DNA from: a virus | DNA: 21,090 nt | Virus record (IMG/VR): IMGVR_UViG_3300031758_000688 | Location: 1 to 21,090 of that record | Reading direction: 5' to 3' (one strand) | Part shown: positions 1 to 6,552 of the stretch, one piece after another | Numbering within the stretch: the stretch's first letter is position 1 | How the letters are laid out: every line of letters starts with the position of its first letter | Made by a program: the position numbers and the translations under genes | The notes under the pieces: model-generated | The model's input: the letters and a program-made list of their open reading frames with translations, nothing else | Database searches by the model: none | What the model was told of the DNA's origin: nothing

Positions 1-23
1 GGCTAACGCAGCGGAGCACATCA

Positions 24-221
24 ATGGAGCGCATCAAGTTCACCTCTACCTGCTACAGCACCCAGTTTGGGACGTTGACCGCGGGTGATCTGCTCACGTG
101 CTCCGCTGCGCATGCCGCGCATTTTGTTGATGAATTGAAAATCGCAGATCGCGTAGCGCTGCCGGTCCCGGCGGACGTTGCGCCACCAGAAGCGCCGGTT
201 CGCCGCCGCAAGCAATCCTGA
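24..221 (+). CDS. Small phage head-region protein, function unknown
   Basis: This 65-residue protein opens with a short beta-rich stretch (MERIKFTSTCYSTQFGTL) followed by an acidic and Ala-rich segment and a basic tail (RRRKQS). Proteins with this opening (a few charged and aromatic residues, then G-x-L-x-A-G-D) are common as small unknown genes next to the major capsid gene in siphoviruses. That is from memory of the family, not a search. The start ATG has a GGAG eight bases upstream (12-15). The frame is open to the window edge upstream, so a longer N-terminus cannot be excluded. A TAA at 4-6 in another frame could be the stop of the preceding gene. Cytoplasmic virion-assembly or minor structural role is inferred only from position. 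Confidence 0.65.
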   Translation: MERIKFTSTCYSTQFGTLTAGDLLTCSAAHAAHFVDELKIADRVALPVPADVAPPEAPVRRRKQS

Positions 222-232
222 TTGAGGTTCAA

Positions 233-883
233 ATGGACCAGTTCTTCGCAAACGGCCGTCAGGGCCTCGGTACCGGCCTCATCGATCTCGACACGGCCGT
301 CATCCGCGCTGCGCTGCTGCGCGGCTACACCTACAACAGCGCGCACGCGTTCGTCTCTGACGTGACCGGTGCCGGCGGCACGCTGGTCAGCACCGTCAAC
401 CTGGCCAGCGTCACGTTCTCGGACGGCGTTCTCGACGCGAACGACGCCACATTTACCGCCGTGGCTGCCGGCGCGGCTGTGCCAGCGATCCTGCTGTTTC
501 AGGCCAGCGCCGTCACGGGCGGGGTCGATGTTGCGGCCACCGCCCAGCGCCTGGTCGCCATTCTCGACGGTCGATTCCGCTTCACCGTCGCAGCCGCGGC
601 CGCAGGCGCAGCCGTTACTGTCACGGTCGAAGCGCTGCAGCTCGGCATCGCCAATGGTGCGGTCGCGACGCTGATCTCGGGAACCGGCCCCGCCACGATC
701 ACGCTGTCCGCCGCCGCATCGGCTGGCGCGCGGTCGCTGACCGTCTCTGCGCTGTCCTCCGGCGTCTCGGCCGACGCCGTGTACGAGGTCGCATACACCG
801 GTAGCAACCTGCCCATCACGCCCAACGGCGGCGACATCGCGGCAGCGTGGAGCAACGGCGCCAACCGCATTTTGAGGATCTGA
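233..883 (+). CDS. Phage minor structural protein, beta-sandwich type
   Basis: The protein has 216 residues, almost free of charge clusters and rich in Ala, Val, Thr and Gly, as expected for a beta-sandwich virion protein. Residues 1-115 follow a pattern seen in many phage structural proteins: an opening helix, then DVTGAGG...LASVTFSDGVLDANDATFTAV, then a strand leading to RLVAILDG. The end (LPITPNGGDIAAAWSNGANRILRI, split here at IAAAWSN) matches the usual close of that family, so the Ala-rich segment at about 118-180 looks like an inserted extra beta module. It starts 12 bases after the upstream stop, with GAGG at 224-227. The gene behind it begins 5 bases after its stop. Decoration, neck or fibre role is an inference from context; the exact role is unknown. 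Confidence 0.7.
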   Translation: MDQFFANGRQGLGTGLIDLDTAVIRAALLRGYTYNSAHAFVSDVTGAGGTLVSTVNLASVTFSDGVLDANDATFTAVAAGAAVPAILLFQASAVTGGVDVAATAQRLVAILDGRFRFTVAAAAAGAAVTVTVEALQLGIANGAVATLISGTGPATITLSAAASAGARSLTVSALSSGVSADAVYEVAYTGSNLPITPNGGDIAAAWSNGANRILRI

Positions 884-887
884 GGCG

Positions 888-2456
888 ATGGCCGACAACG
901 TCATCCTGCCAGGGACCGACGAGCCGGTCGCGACCGACGACATCGGCACGGCTCCGAACAACGCGCACTATCAGCGCGTCAAGCTGAGCGACGGCCTAGC
1001 CGACAGCACTGTGCACGCGCGTGTACTGGCGACCAATGCCGATGCCGGCACGGCTGGGCTTGTGGTGCGTAACACGCCACAGGACACGTGGAGCGTGTCT
1101 TTCACGCGCGCCAGCGCAGCGGGGCTTAATGCGCCCGGCATGACCCAGCGCCGTCTTGGCACAGGCATAACCGTCACTCAGTCGAACGGCAATCTGGTCG
1201 TCGGCGGCGGCACAACAGCTAACTCCGAATTCCTCGCGCGCTCTGATCGCTCATTCAATGGGGCGCTCATCCACCGGCATCAGTTGATTGCCTCGCAGCG
1301 CATTGCCAACACCAACTTCGCGGTGCTGCTGGCGGACATGTTCGCCGAGGGCGCGTCATGCACGATCAACAGCGCCACAAGCATCAGCGTCACCGTGACC
1401 GCGCACGGACTGACTGCCGACAACGTGGGCCAGTCAATGTTCGTGGGTGCGATCACTGGCGCAAACGGTGTTCCCGGGCGCTACGCGATTGCCTCAATCC
1501 CCAACGTTGACACGATTAACTTCACAGTGGCTGGCTGGCCCGCGTCGGGATCGTGTACGGTTGATCTTTTCGGTTGGAGTTATATCCGATGGCTCTACAC
1601 GGGCACCACTGCGACGGCCGCGTCGGTTGACGCGCAGCGCTACGGGTACGCATCGGGCGACACCAGCGCGACGATCAATACGACCGCATCGCCCGGACAC
1701 ATGGCGCAGACGCAGATCGACGGTCGGAGCATCTATTTTGGTGATGCGCTAATCGCGTCAGCCACGGCGCCAGCGGTCACGAATCGCGCGCACAGATGGG
1801 CGAACATCCCGGATCAAGAAGTCGAGCTGTACGTGTATTTGTGGTGCTTCAACGGCACAGCCAACCCGGCCAGCAACACAAACTGGACCCTGGGGTTTGC
1901 CTCCGTCGAAGACACGGTCAACCTGCCGGTGTACCTGGCCGGCGCGCGGCAGATGGGCGCCAGCACGCCGATCCCAGTCGCGCTGACCGTTGCGGGTCCG
2001 ACTCAACCTGTGTCTGGCACGCTCACCGCCAACATCGGCACTGGTTCGATTGCGGCGGGGACAAACGCCATCGGCGATTTCGGCGTTCAGTACCGCGGCA
2101 GCTCGACGGGTGCGGCCACGCCAGTCAATCTCAACTGCCCGGCCACGCCGGCGGCGCAGGCGCTCAAGGGTTCGGCTGGCCGCTTTCTCAAGGTCTACGG
2201 CGTCAACGCAAACGCGGCCACTGACCGCTTCCTTAAGGTGTTCAACACTGCGGCCGGTTCCGTCGTCATGGGCACCACGTCGGCAGTGCTTGACATCATG
2301 CTGCCGCACAACAGGGCCGTGGTCGACATCTCCATGGGCGAGGGCGGCATTGGGTTCGGCACTGCGATGAGTGTGGCGATCACCGGCGCGCGCGGCCTCA
2401 CTGACAACACCGGAGTCACGCTCAACGACGTGACCGGCTTTGTGACTTACGCATAG
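888..2456 (+). CDS. Large beta-rich phage structural protein
   Basis: A 522-residue protein of low charge, rich in Thr, Ala, Gly and Asn. The N-terminus (ADNVILPGTDEPVATDDIG, then YQRVKLSDGLADST) is the opening often seen in phage proteins encoded between the capsid and head-tail joining genes. The segment at about 156-230 (TAHGLTADNVGQSMFVGAI...) resembles the small FCCH-like beta module found in several phage virion proteins. The last 120 residues (KGSAGRFLKVYGVNANAAT, MLPHNRAVVDISMGEGGIGF, AMSVAITGARGLTDN) form a common C-terminal domain of minor structural proteins. The start ATG is preceded by GAGG that overlaps the previous stop. A role as a surface fibre or spike on the head or neck is plausible but not shown. 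No enzymatic motif was seen. Confidence 0.75.
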   Translation: MADNVILPGTDEPVATDDIGTAPNNAHYQRVKLSDGLADSTVHARVLATNADAGTAGLVVRNTPQDTWSVSFTRASAAGLNAPGMTQRRLGTGITVTQSNGNLVVGGGTTANSEFLARSDRSFNGALIHRHQLIASQRIANTNFAVLLADMFAEGASCTINSATSISVTVTAHGLTADNVGQSMFVGAITGANGVPGRYAIASIPNVDTINFTVAGWPASGSCTVDLFGWSYIRWLYTGTTATAASVDAQRYGYASGDTSATINTTASPGHMAQTQIDGRSIYFGDALIASATAPAVTNRAHRWANIPDQEVELYVYLWCFNGTANPASNTNWTLGFASVEDTVNLPVYLAGARQMGASTPIPVALTVAGPTQPVSGTLTANIGTGSIAAGTNAIGDFGVQYRGSSTGAATPVNLNCPATPAAQALKGSAGRFLKVYGVNANAATDRFLKVFNTAAGSVVMGTTSAVLDIMLPHNRAVVDISMGEGGIGFGTAMSVAITGARGLTDNTGVTLNDVTGFVTYA

Positions 2457-2466
2457 GAGCATCACC

Positions 2467-2763
2467 ATGGCAACCAAACCAGTCACCATCGAAGTCTACG
2501 TGCGCGACGACGAGCACGGCACCACCGGCGGCACGCCGTTCGGCATCCTCAACGTCGAGAGCGCGCAAGGCTCGACCGACGACGAGGGCGTCACCGTGGT
2601 CATCGGCAACGGCTACCTGCCAAACGTCGCCGTGGTGGCGCCGGCAGACATCAAGGTCACCGTGCATCAGCCGTCGGTGTTCAACCAGCCGGCCGAGCTC
2701 GTCAGCCGCGTCGACGACGCCGTCGAAAACACTAGCACGCTGACATTCAATTTGGCGCCGTAA
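2467..2763 (+). CDS. Small beta-rich phage structural protein
   Basis: This 98-residue protein is acidic and predicted mostly beta from alternating hydrophobic and polar residues (VTIEVYVRDDE, GVTVVIGNGYLPNVAVV, DIKVTVHQPSVFNQP). It starts 10 bases after the 522-residue protein stop, with a clear GGAG at 2457-2460, and is followed after 3 bases by the Gly-Gly repeat protein. I do not recognise a named family. Its composition and position say minor virion component, probably acting with its two neighbours. No signal peptide, membrane segment or catalytic motif is visible. Confidence 0.65.
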   Translation: MATKPVTIEVYVRDDEHGTTGGTPFGILNVESAQGSTDDEGVTVVIGNGYLPNVAVVAPADIKVTVHQPSVFNQPAELVSRVDDAVENTSTLTFNLAP

Positions 2764-2766
2764 CCT

Positions 2767-3393
2767 ATGCTGCTGCTGCTCTTCAATCAGGCAGCGGCAG
2801 GCGTTTCCGTCAACCTCGGCGGCGTTGCCGAGCCCGCGCTTGCCGGCGGCGTGGCGGTCACGCCCGGCACCGCCTCGGTGGCGCTGGGTGGTGTTCGCGA
2901 GATCGAGCTGGCCGGCGGGCTGGTCGCATCGGTTGCGGGCGTCGCGCTCTCCGTCGGAGGCGTAGCTGAGGCTGACCGCATCGGCGGCCTCGCGGTCGCG
3001 CCGGGCGCGGTCATGCTCGAGGTGGGCGGCGCGCGTGAGGTTGAACGTGCGGGCGGACTTGGCATCCAGCCGGGCGCTGCCACCGTTGCGCCGGGCGGGT
3101 ATGCGGAGTTGCCCGGCATCGGCGGCATTGCCGTCAACGCCGGCGCGGTCACCGTTGCGCTCGGCGGGCTGCGCGAGATCGAGCTGGCCGGCGGCCTGGG
3201 TGTTGAGCTGCTTCCGGATGGCGCGGTTCGCCTCGGCGGGGTGCGCGAGATTGAAGGCCCCGGCGGAGTCGCCGTGTTTGCCTACGTGATGCCGCCCGCG
3301 GGTGGAGGTGGTCAACCGCGCGCCGAGCTGAGCCGCCGGCCCGCGCAGGCCAACACCGCGCGCCCCGCGCAACGCAACACCCGCCGCTCTTGA
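2767..3393 (+). CDS. Protein of seven tandem 23-residue Gly-Gly repeats
   Basis: The 208-residue protein is almost entirely a tandem repeat. The motif V-x-L-G-G-V-x-E-x-x-x-A-G-G-x-x-V recurs seven times with its first Gly pair at residues 18, 41, 64, 87, 110, 133 and 157. The period is 23 residues five times and then 24. The second Gly pair follows nine residues after the first in every copy. A solenoid or beta-roll fold is the natural reading. After residue 175 come a Gly-rich linker and a basic, Arg- and Ala-rich tail. The start ATG lies 3 bases after the previous stop and lacks a good Shine-Dalgarno sequence, so translation is probably coupled. The opening MLLLLFNQAAAG is hydrophobic but too short for a convincing export signal. 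Role unknown; a virion surface or neck component is inferred from position. Confidence 0.7.
   Translation: MLLLLFNQAAAGVSVNLGGVAEPALAGGVAVTPGTASVALGGVREIELAGGLVASVAGVALSVGGVAEADRIGGLAVAPGAVMLEVGGAREVERAGGLGIQPGAATVAPGGYAELPGIGGIAVNAGAVTVALGGLREIELAGGLGVELLPDGAVRLGGVREIEGPGGVAVFAYVMPPAGGGGQPRAELSRRPAQANTARPAQRNTRRS
2806..3279 (+). repeat. Seven tandem 69-bp coding repeats
   Basis: The coding repeat unit is 69 bases (23 codons), with the last unit one codon longer. The Gly-Gly codon pairs (mostly GGCGG) keep strict register. DNA copies have diverged, so the repeat is clear at protein level and weaker at base level. One 60-base row counted by hand (3001-3060) is 73 percent GC, the highest I counted in the window. 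Confidence 0.8.
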
Positions 3394-3416
3394 GCGGCTG
3401 AACATCAAGGACACGC

Positions 3417-3983
3417 ATGGGACTCATCCGCACCGGAAACCCGGCCGCAGAGCCCGTCACGCTGGCAGAGGCCAAGGCGCATCTGCGGGTTGACTCATCC
3501 GACGAAGACGCGCTGATCGCCGCCATGATCTCCGCCGCCCGCGAGGCCGCCGAGCACGAGACCGGCCGCACCTTCGTTAGCACGCCGTGGCGACTCACGC
3601 TAGATCAGTTTCCCACCAGCATCGCACTGCCCATGCCCCGCGTGACCGCGGTCACGCAGATCCATTACGTGGACGGCGATGGCATCACGCAGGCACTTAA
3701 CCCGGCCGGCTACCAGCTCATCGCTGACAGCGAGTACGAGGCGTGGATCGAGCCGGCCTACGGCTACAGTTGGCCCTCCGTGCGTGCCCAGGCCGAAGCG
3801 GTGCGCGTGACCTACATTGCAGGCTGGTCCAACGCAGCCGCCGTGCCTGCGGCAATCAAGGCGCGGATGCTCCTGGCTATCGGAGACATGTACGCCAACA
3901 GAGAGGCCAGCGCAGACAAGCCGGCCATGTCGCACGGGTTTGTCTCTGGCTTGCTCGATCCCTATCGGGTGTGGGGCGTATGA
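3417..3983 (+). CDS. Head-tail connector protein (gp6-like adaptor)
   Basis: The protein of 188 residues fits the phage gp6-like head-tail connector family, which forms a ring beneath the portal. The family signature is visible near the N-terminus: EPVTLAEAKAHLRVDSSDED followed by LIAAMISAAREAAEHETGR. After it come the conserved segments PWRLTLDQFP and LPMPRVTAVTQIHYVDGDG, and a helical C-terminus containing AIKARMLLAIGDMYANRE. Length is near the usual for the family. AAGGA about seven bases before the ATG serves as ribosome site. Its stop TGA overlaps the ATG of the head-closure gene (ATGA at 3980-3983), and the next three genes complete the usual connector, closure and completion series. 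Confidence in the family is high. Confidence 0.9.
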   Translation: MGLIRTGNPAAEPVTLAEAKAHLRVDSSDEDALIAAMISAAREAAEHETGRTFVSTPWRLTLDQFPTSIALPMPRVTAVTQIHYVDGDGITQALNPAGYQLIADSEYEAWIEPAYGYSWPSVRAQAEAVRVTYIAGWSNAAAVPAAIKARMLLAIGDMYANREASADKPAMSHGFVSGLLDPYRVWGV

Positions 3984-4315
3984 GAGCAGGCAAGCTGGAC
4001 CAGCGCGTCACCATTGAGCAGCCGGTAGAAGTGCGTGACGCAGACTACGGGACAATGGTCAAAACGTGGTCGCCTGTGGCAACCGTATGGGCAGCGGTAG
4101 AGCCGCTGTCAGGCCGCGAATTTTTTCTCAATCAAGAGCAGCAGAGCGAGTTGACTACGCGCATTCGCATCCGCTACAGCAGCCTTGTAGCTGGCATCAC
4201 CCCAAAGATGCGGATCAATTTCGGCGGCCGAATGCTGCAAATCACCGCTGTCATGAACTTGCTGCAGGCAGACGACGAGCTACAGATTATGTGTGCTGAG
4301 TGGCGCACAACATAA
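3980..4315 (+). CDS. Phage head closure / head-tail joining protein
   Basis: A 111-residue protein of the head-tail joining (SPP1 gp16-like, Phage_H_T_join) family, which closes the connector channel and provides the tail docking face. The signature start GKLDQRVTIEQPVEVRDADYG, here MRAGKLDQRVTIEQ, is followed by TWSPVATVWAAVEPLSGREF and a C-terminal beta segment ending in the family-typical short E-W motif (AEWR). I chose the ATG at 3980, which overlaps the previous stop as ATGA. The frame is open further upstream to 3743, but that part is antisense-like coding inside the connector gene. The length matches the family (about 110 residues). Confidence 0.9.
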   Translation: MRAGKLDQRVTIEQPVEVRDADYGTMVKTWSPVATVWAAVEPLSGREFFLNQEQQSELTTRIRIRYSSLVAGITPKMRINFGGRMLQITAVMNLLQADDELQIMCAEWRTT

Positions 4316-4324
4316 TGGCAACCA

Positions 4325-4819
4325 ATGGCCGTACAGCTAAACATTAAACTTCAGGGCTTTGATGTTCTGAAGCAACGGCTTTCCGCGCTCCCCGAAAGGC
4401 TACGCCGCAACATTATGCGCGGAGGCATGCGGGCGGCGGTTGCTGTCATTCGTGGCGTTGCGCGCAATCTTGCTCCGCTTGGCCGTACCGGAAATCTGCG
4501 CCGATCTATACGGGTGAGTACCCGAGCGTTTAGAAACGGCCGGATAGAGGGCACAGTCAAAGCAGGCGGCAAGCTCGCGTACTACGCCAACATCGTCGAG
4601 GGCGGCGCAAAGCCACACCAAATCAGCGTCACTCGGGCAGCCAAGGCGCTCAACCTGGGCGGCCGCGTGTTAGTCAAAAAGGTACAGCACCCAGGATTCC
4701 AAGGCCGTCGTTTTATGGAGCGCGCGGCCAATCAATCTGAGGCCGCCGCAAGTAATGCGTTTGCCCAATACGTCAACAACCGCGTTGACTTGTTTCTAAC
4801 TGCGGGCCGAGAACGCTAA
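4325..4819 (+). CDS. HK97 gp10-like tail completion protein
   Basis: This 164-residue basic protein fits the HK97 gp10-like family: N-terminal LQGFDVLKQRLSALPERLRR, then a helix with MRAAVAVIRGVARNLAPLGRTG, then the hallmark TGNLRRSIRVS and YYANIVEGGAKPHQI. The HPGFQGRRFMERAA segment is the conserved C-terminal part. Family members act at the head-tail interface or tail completion. It begins 9 bases after the head closure gene. Its ATG lacks a good Shine-Dalgarno sequence; an alternative ATG at 4315 leads to a 10-codon dead end in another frame and may mediate coupling. The stop TAA overlaps the next start (TAATG at 4817-4821). Confidence 0.88.
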   Translation: MAVQLNIKLQGFDVLKQRLSALPERLRRNIMRGGMRAAVAVIRGVARNLAPLGRTGNLRRSIRVSTRAFRNGRIEGTVKAGGKLAYYANIVEGGAKPHQISVTRAAKALNLGGRVLVKKVQHPGFQGRRFMERAANQSEAAASNAFAQYVNNRVDLFLTAGRER

Positions 4820-5226
4820 TGCGCGCAGAACGTGCAATCAAAGCCTTACTCGATGCCGACGGCGCCGTTACCGCCATCGTGGGCAGCGGTGCAGCCGCGC
4901 GCATCTACGGCGGCGCCGCGCCGCAAGAGGCTGCGGCACCGCTCATTGTCTACACAAAGCAAAGTGCAGAGCGTGAACCAGTTCTAGATCAGGTAGCAAC
5001 TCGTCGAGTAGATGGGCTTATTGACGTGCTCATCGTCGCGCGCACTTACACCCAACTAAAGACTCTAAGCGAAGCCGTGCGCGTAGCTCTTAACGGCAAG
5101 AAAGGAACCTTTGGCGGAACCACGGTACTTGATATCGTGATCGAGTCAGAAGGAAGCGACCAGTTCGAGCCGCAGCTAGACGAGTTCGGACAGGTTTGGA
5201 CGTACCGTGTCATGCACACCGAGTAA
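4819..5226 (+). CDS. DUF3168 tail completion / terminator protein
   Basis: A 135-residue protein with the layout of the DUF3168 family, whose members are tail terminator or tail completion proteins that cap the tail tube at its head end. Visible are the N-terminal helix (ERAIKALLDADGAVTAIVG), the strand pair RIYGGAAPQEAAAPLIVYTK, the central LIDVLIVARTYTQLKTLSEAVR helix region and a C-terminal strand ending VWTYRVMHTE. Start and preceding stop overlap as TAATG. It is followed by the tail tube gene after 20 bases, the normal position for this protein. Size is normal for the family. Confidence 0.87.
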   Translation: MRAERAIKALLDADGAVTAIVGSGAAARIYGGAAPQEAAAPLIVYTKQSAEREPVLDQVATRRVDGLIDVLIVARTYTQLKTLSEAVRVALNGKKGTFGGTTVLDIVIESEGSDQFEPQLDEFGQVWTYRVMHTE

Positions 5227-5246
5227 CCGCAACACCAGGAGAAAAC

Positions 5247-5903
5247 ATGCCTCGCATCATCGTTAACGGAAGCGTCCCTTCCATCGCCGCGACCTTCCGC
5301 ACTGCTGCCAATATCACTGGCATTAGCAACGCTGCCAACGCAGTCGTTACGCTCGCCGTCGGCCACGGAACCGCGCAAGGCGACTTTGTGGAAATCCTTA
5401 GCTCCGGCTGGAGTCGTCTGGCCGGCCGCGTTTTTAGGGTCAGCGCAGTAGCGACTAATGACGTTACGCTTGAGGGCTGCGACACTAGCAACACAACCAC
5501 GTTTCCAGCAGGACAGGGCGCCGGCACGCTGCGCGCCGTTCTTACTTGGACCGATCTTCAGCAGATCAACGAACTCAGTGTGACCGGCGGGGAGCAACAA
5601 TTCCAAGATGGGCAGTACATTGATAACCCCTTGCAATTTCGCTTCCCCACAAACCAGACGCCCATTGATGTGAGCTTCACTGTAGACGACGACCAGTCAA
5701 TGACTTTTTGGACTCAGGTGCGTTCGGCTGCTGACTCTTTGGCAAATCGCCCTCTTCGCATCCGTGACGCCGTAGGCATCCCGCGCGCTGTGGGTACTGG
5801 TGTGTGGAGCTTCAGCGCGGCGCCGGCCTTTGCGGTTAATCAGGTTCTAAAACGGACTATTAACGTCGCGCTCTCCGCTAGGTTCACGGAGTATCAATCC
5901 TAA
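5247..5903 (+). CDS. Major tail tube protein
   Basis: The 218-residue protein is the probable tail tube subunit, judged by its place between tail completion and chaperone genes and by its sequence. Residues 20-97 form a beta module with AVGHGTAQGDFVEILSSG, LAGRVFRVS and GCDTSNTTTFPAGQGAG, a pattern I recall from many tail tube proteins of proteobacterial siphoviruses. Residues 100-218 hold the tube domain (FQDGQYIDNPLQFRFPTNQT, then VDVSF-like strands and NQVLKRTINVALSARFTEY). The ATG at 5247 has AGGAGA just upstream (5237-5242). The frame stays open upstream to 5196 inside the preceding gene, but that start lacks support. The stop overlaps the chaperone start (TAATG). Confidence 0.88.
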   Translation: MPRIIVNGSVPSIAATFRTAANITGISNAANAVVTLAVGHGTAQGDFVEILSSGWSRLAGRVFRVSAVATNDVTLEGCDTSNTTTFPAGQGAGTLRAVLTWTDLQQINELSVTGGEQQFQDGQYIDNPLQFRFPTNQTPIDVSFTVDDDQSMTFWTQVRSAADSLANRPLRIRDAVGIPRAVGTGVWSFSAAPAFAVNQVLKRTINVALSARFTEYQS

Positions 5904-6289
5904 TGAGCGAGATTGAACGACTGATTGCAGCCGCCAACAAGGCGCGGGAATTTTCTTTTGCATTGGGTCCGCGCGCACAAATTGTGCTTCGCGTGCCAAC
6001 GGCCTATGAGTTGGAAATCGCGTCGGCTGGGCGGGTTACTGGTGACACTGGAGCCGTTCAGTTTTTCCGGGGGCTGCTTGAACAATGCGTAGTCGGCTGG
6101 TCGGGCATCGTAGAGGCCGACTTGATCCCCGACCTGCCCAAAGAACCTTCGCCCGAAGTGACGTTCGACCGTGCTCTAGTGCCATTGCTTTTGGACACTA
6201 ACCCGGTTGAGGCGGTATCAATGCGTGATGCCCTGCTTGATCGCCTGTCTAAACGTGCGGCCCGCATAGAGGCCGCCAAAAAAAACTAG
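5903..6289 (+). CDS. Tail assembly chaperone, short form (G-like)
   Basis: A 128-residue protein occupying the position of lambda gpG between the tail tube and tape measure genes. These proteins coat the tape measure during tail assembly and are absent from the finished virion. The sequence has a helical N-terminus (EIERLIAAANKAREFSFALG), a central strand section and a long basic helix at the end (RDALLDRLSKRAARIEAAKKN). The last codons read AAA AAA AAC TAG, forming a slippery site. Most ribosomes would stop at the TAG (6287-6289) to give this short form; a minority would shift and make the longer GT-like fusion listed separately. The start ATG overlaps the tail tube stop as TAATG. Confidence 0.87.
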   Translation: MSEIERLIAAANKAREFSFALGPRAQIVLRVPTAYELEIASAGRVTGDTGAVQFFRGLLEQCVVGWSGIVEADLIPDLPKEPSPEVTFDRALVPLLLDTNPVEAVSMRDALLDRLSKRAARIEAAKKN

Positions 6290-6552
6290 ACGCGCGCCTG
6301 GTTTGGGAGCGGGGCCAGGCGCATCAAGGTCAGATTGTTTCAGCGGGCCTGTCAAGTCTTGCTAGCTCAGCGATGCCATTACTCACGGCCGATACGCACG
6401 CTGTATATCATGCGTGGCGATGGTGCGGCGGATGGTTGCCAGAGCGGATGCCGTTATATTTGGCGCTTCATCCGGTCGATGATCCGTTACTGCTTTGGGA
6501 GTTGTTGCAATACGTGCGCGATCAACTAACGTCCAAACAGCATGACAAATAA
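5903..6552 (+). CDS. Tail assembly chaperone, -1 frameshift fusion (GT-like)
   Basis: The product is read from 5903 to 6286, then shifted back one base at 6286 and continued to the TAA at 6550-6552. This adds 88 residues after Asn128 for a total of 216. The added part begins LDARLVWERGQAHQGQIVSA, contains a Trp-rich stretch (HAWRWCGGWLPERM) and ends KQHDK. It is the equivalent of lambda gpT in gpGT, which recruits tail tube protein to the chaperoned tape measure. Without the shift, 6290-6541 would be an unexplained 252-base gap. The -1 frame is open with no stop from the slippery site to 6552 and runs 11 bases into the tape measure gene. Transcriptional slippage on the run of eight A residues would give the same product. 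Confidence 0.85.
6280..6322 (+). promoter_or_regulatory. Programmed -1 frameshift site with downstream hairpin
   Basis: The heptamer A AAA AAC (6280-6286) lies in the correct phase for simultaneous -1 slippage of Lys and Asn tRNAs, just before the in-frame TAG. After a spacer of 7 bases comes a perfect 8-bp GC-rich stem, GCGCCTGG (6294-6301) with CCAGGCGC (6315-6322), closing a 13-base loop. Slippery heptamer, short spacer and stable stem are the three known parts of such a signal. The run of eight A residues at 6278-6285 could also promote RNA polymerase slippage. Confidence 0.88.

Noticed and set aside
1-6. Possible last codon and stop (TAA at 4-6) of a gene upstream of the window
   Set aside because: Only two codons are visible, so no claim about the gene is possible.
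53-961. Long leftward open frame of 302 codons
   Set aside because: It lies opposite two rightward genes with ribosome sites and family patterns; its protein is Arg- and Gly-rich without structure. Long antisense frames are expected at this GC content.
1758-2489. Leftward open frame of 243 codons
   Set aside because: Antisense to the conserved C-terminal domain of the 522-residue protein, with His- and Arg-rich shadow composition.
2422-3414. Leftward open frame of 330 codons opposite the repeat protein
   Set aside because: Its apparent repeats are the antisense image of the 23-residue repeats. No start signal, and it opposes a convincing gene series.
6335-6529. Rightward 64-codon frame before the tape measure
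   Set aside because: It has no ribosome site and overlaps, in a different frame, the better supported -1 frameshift extension of the tail chaperone.
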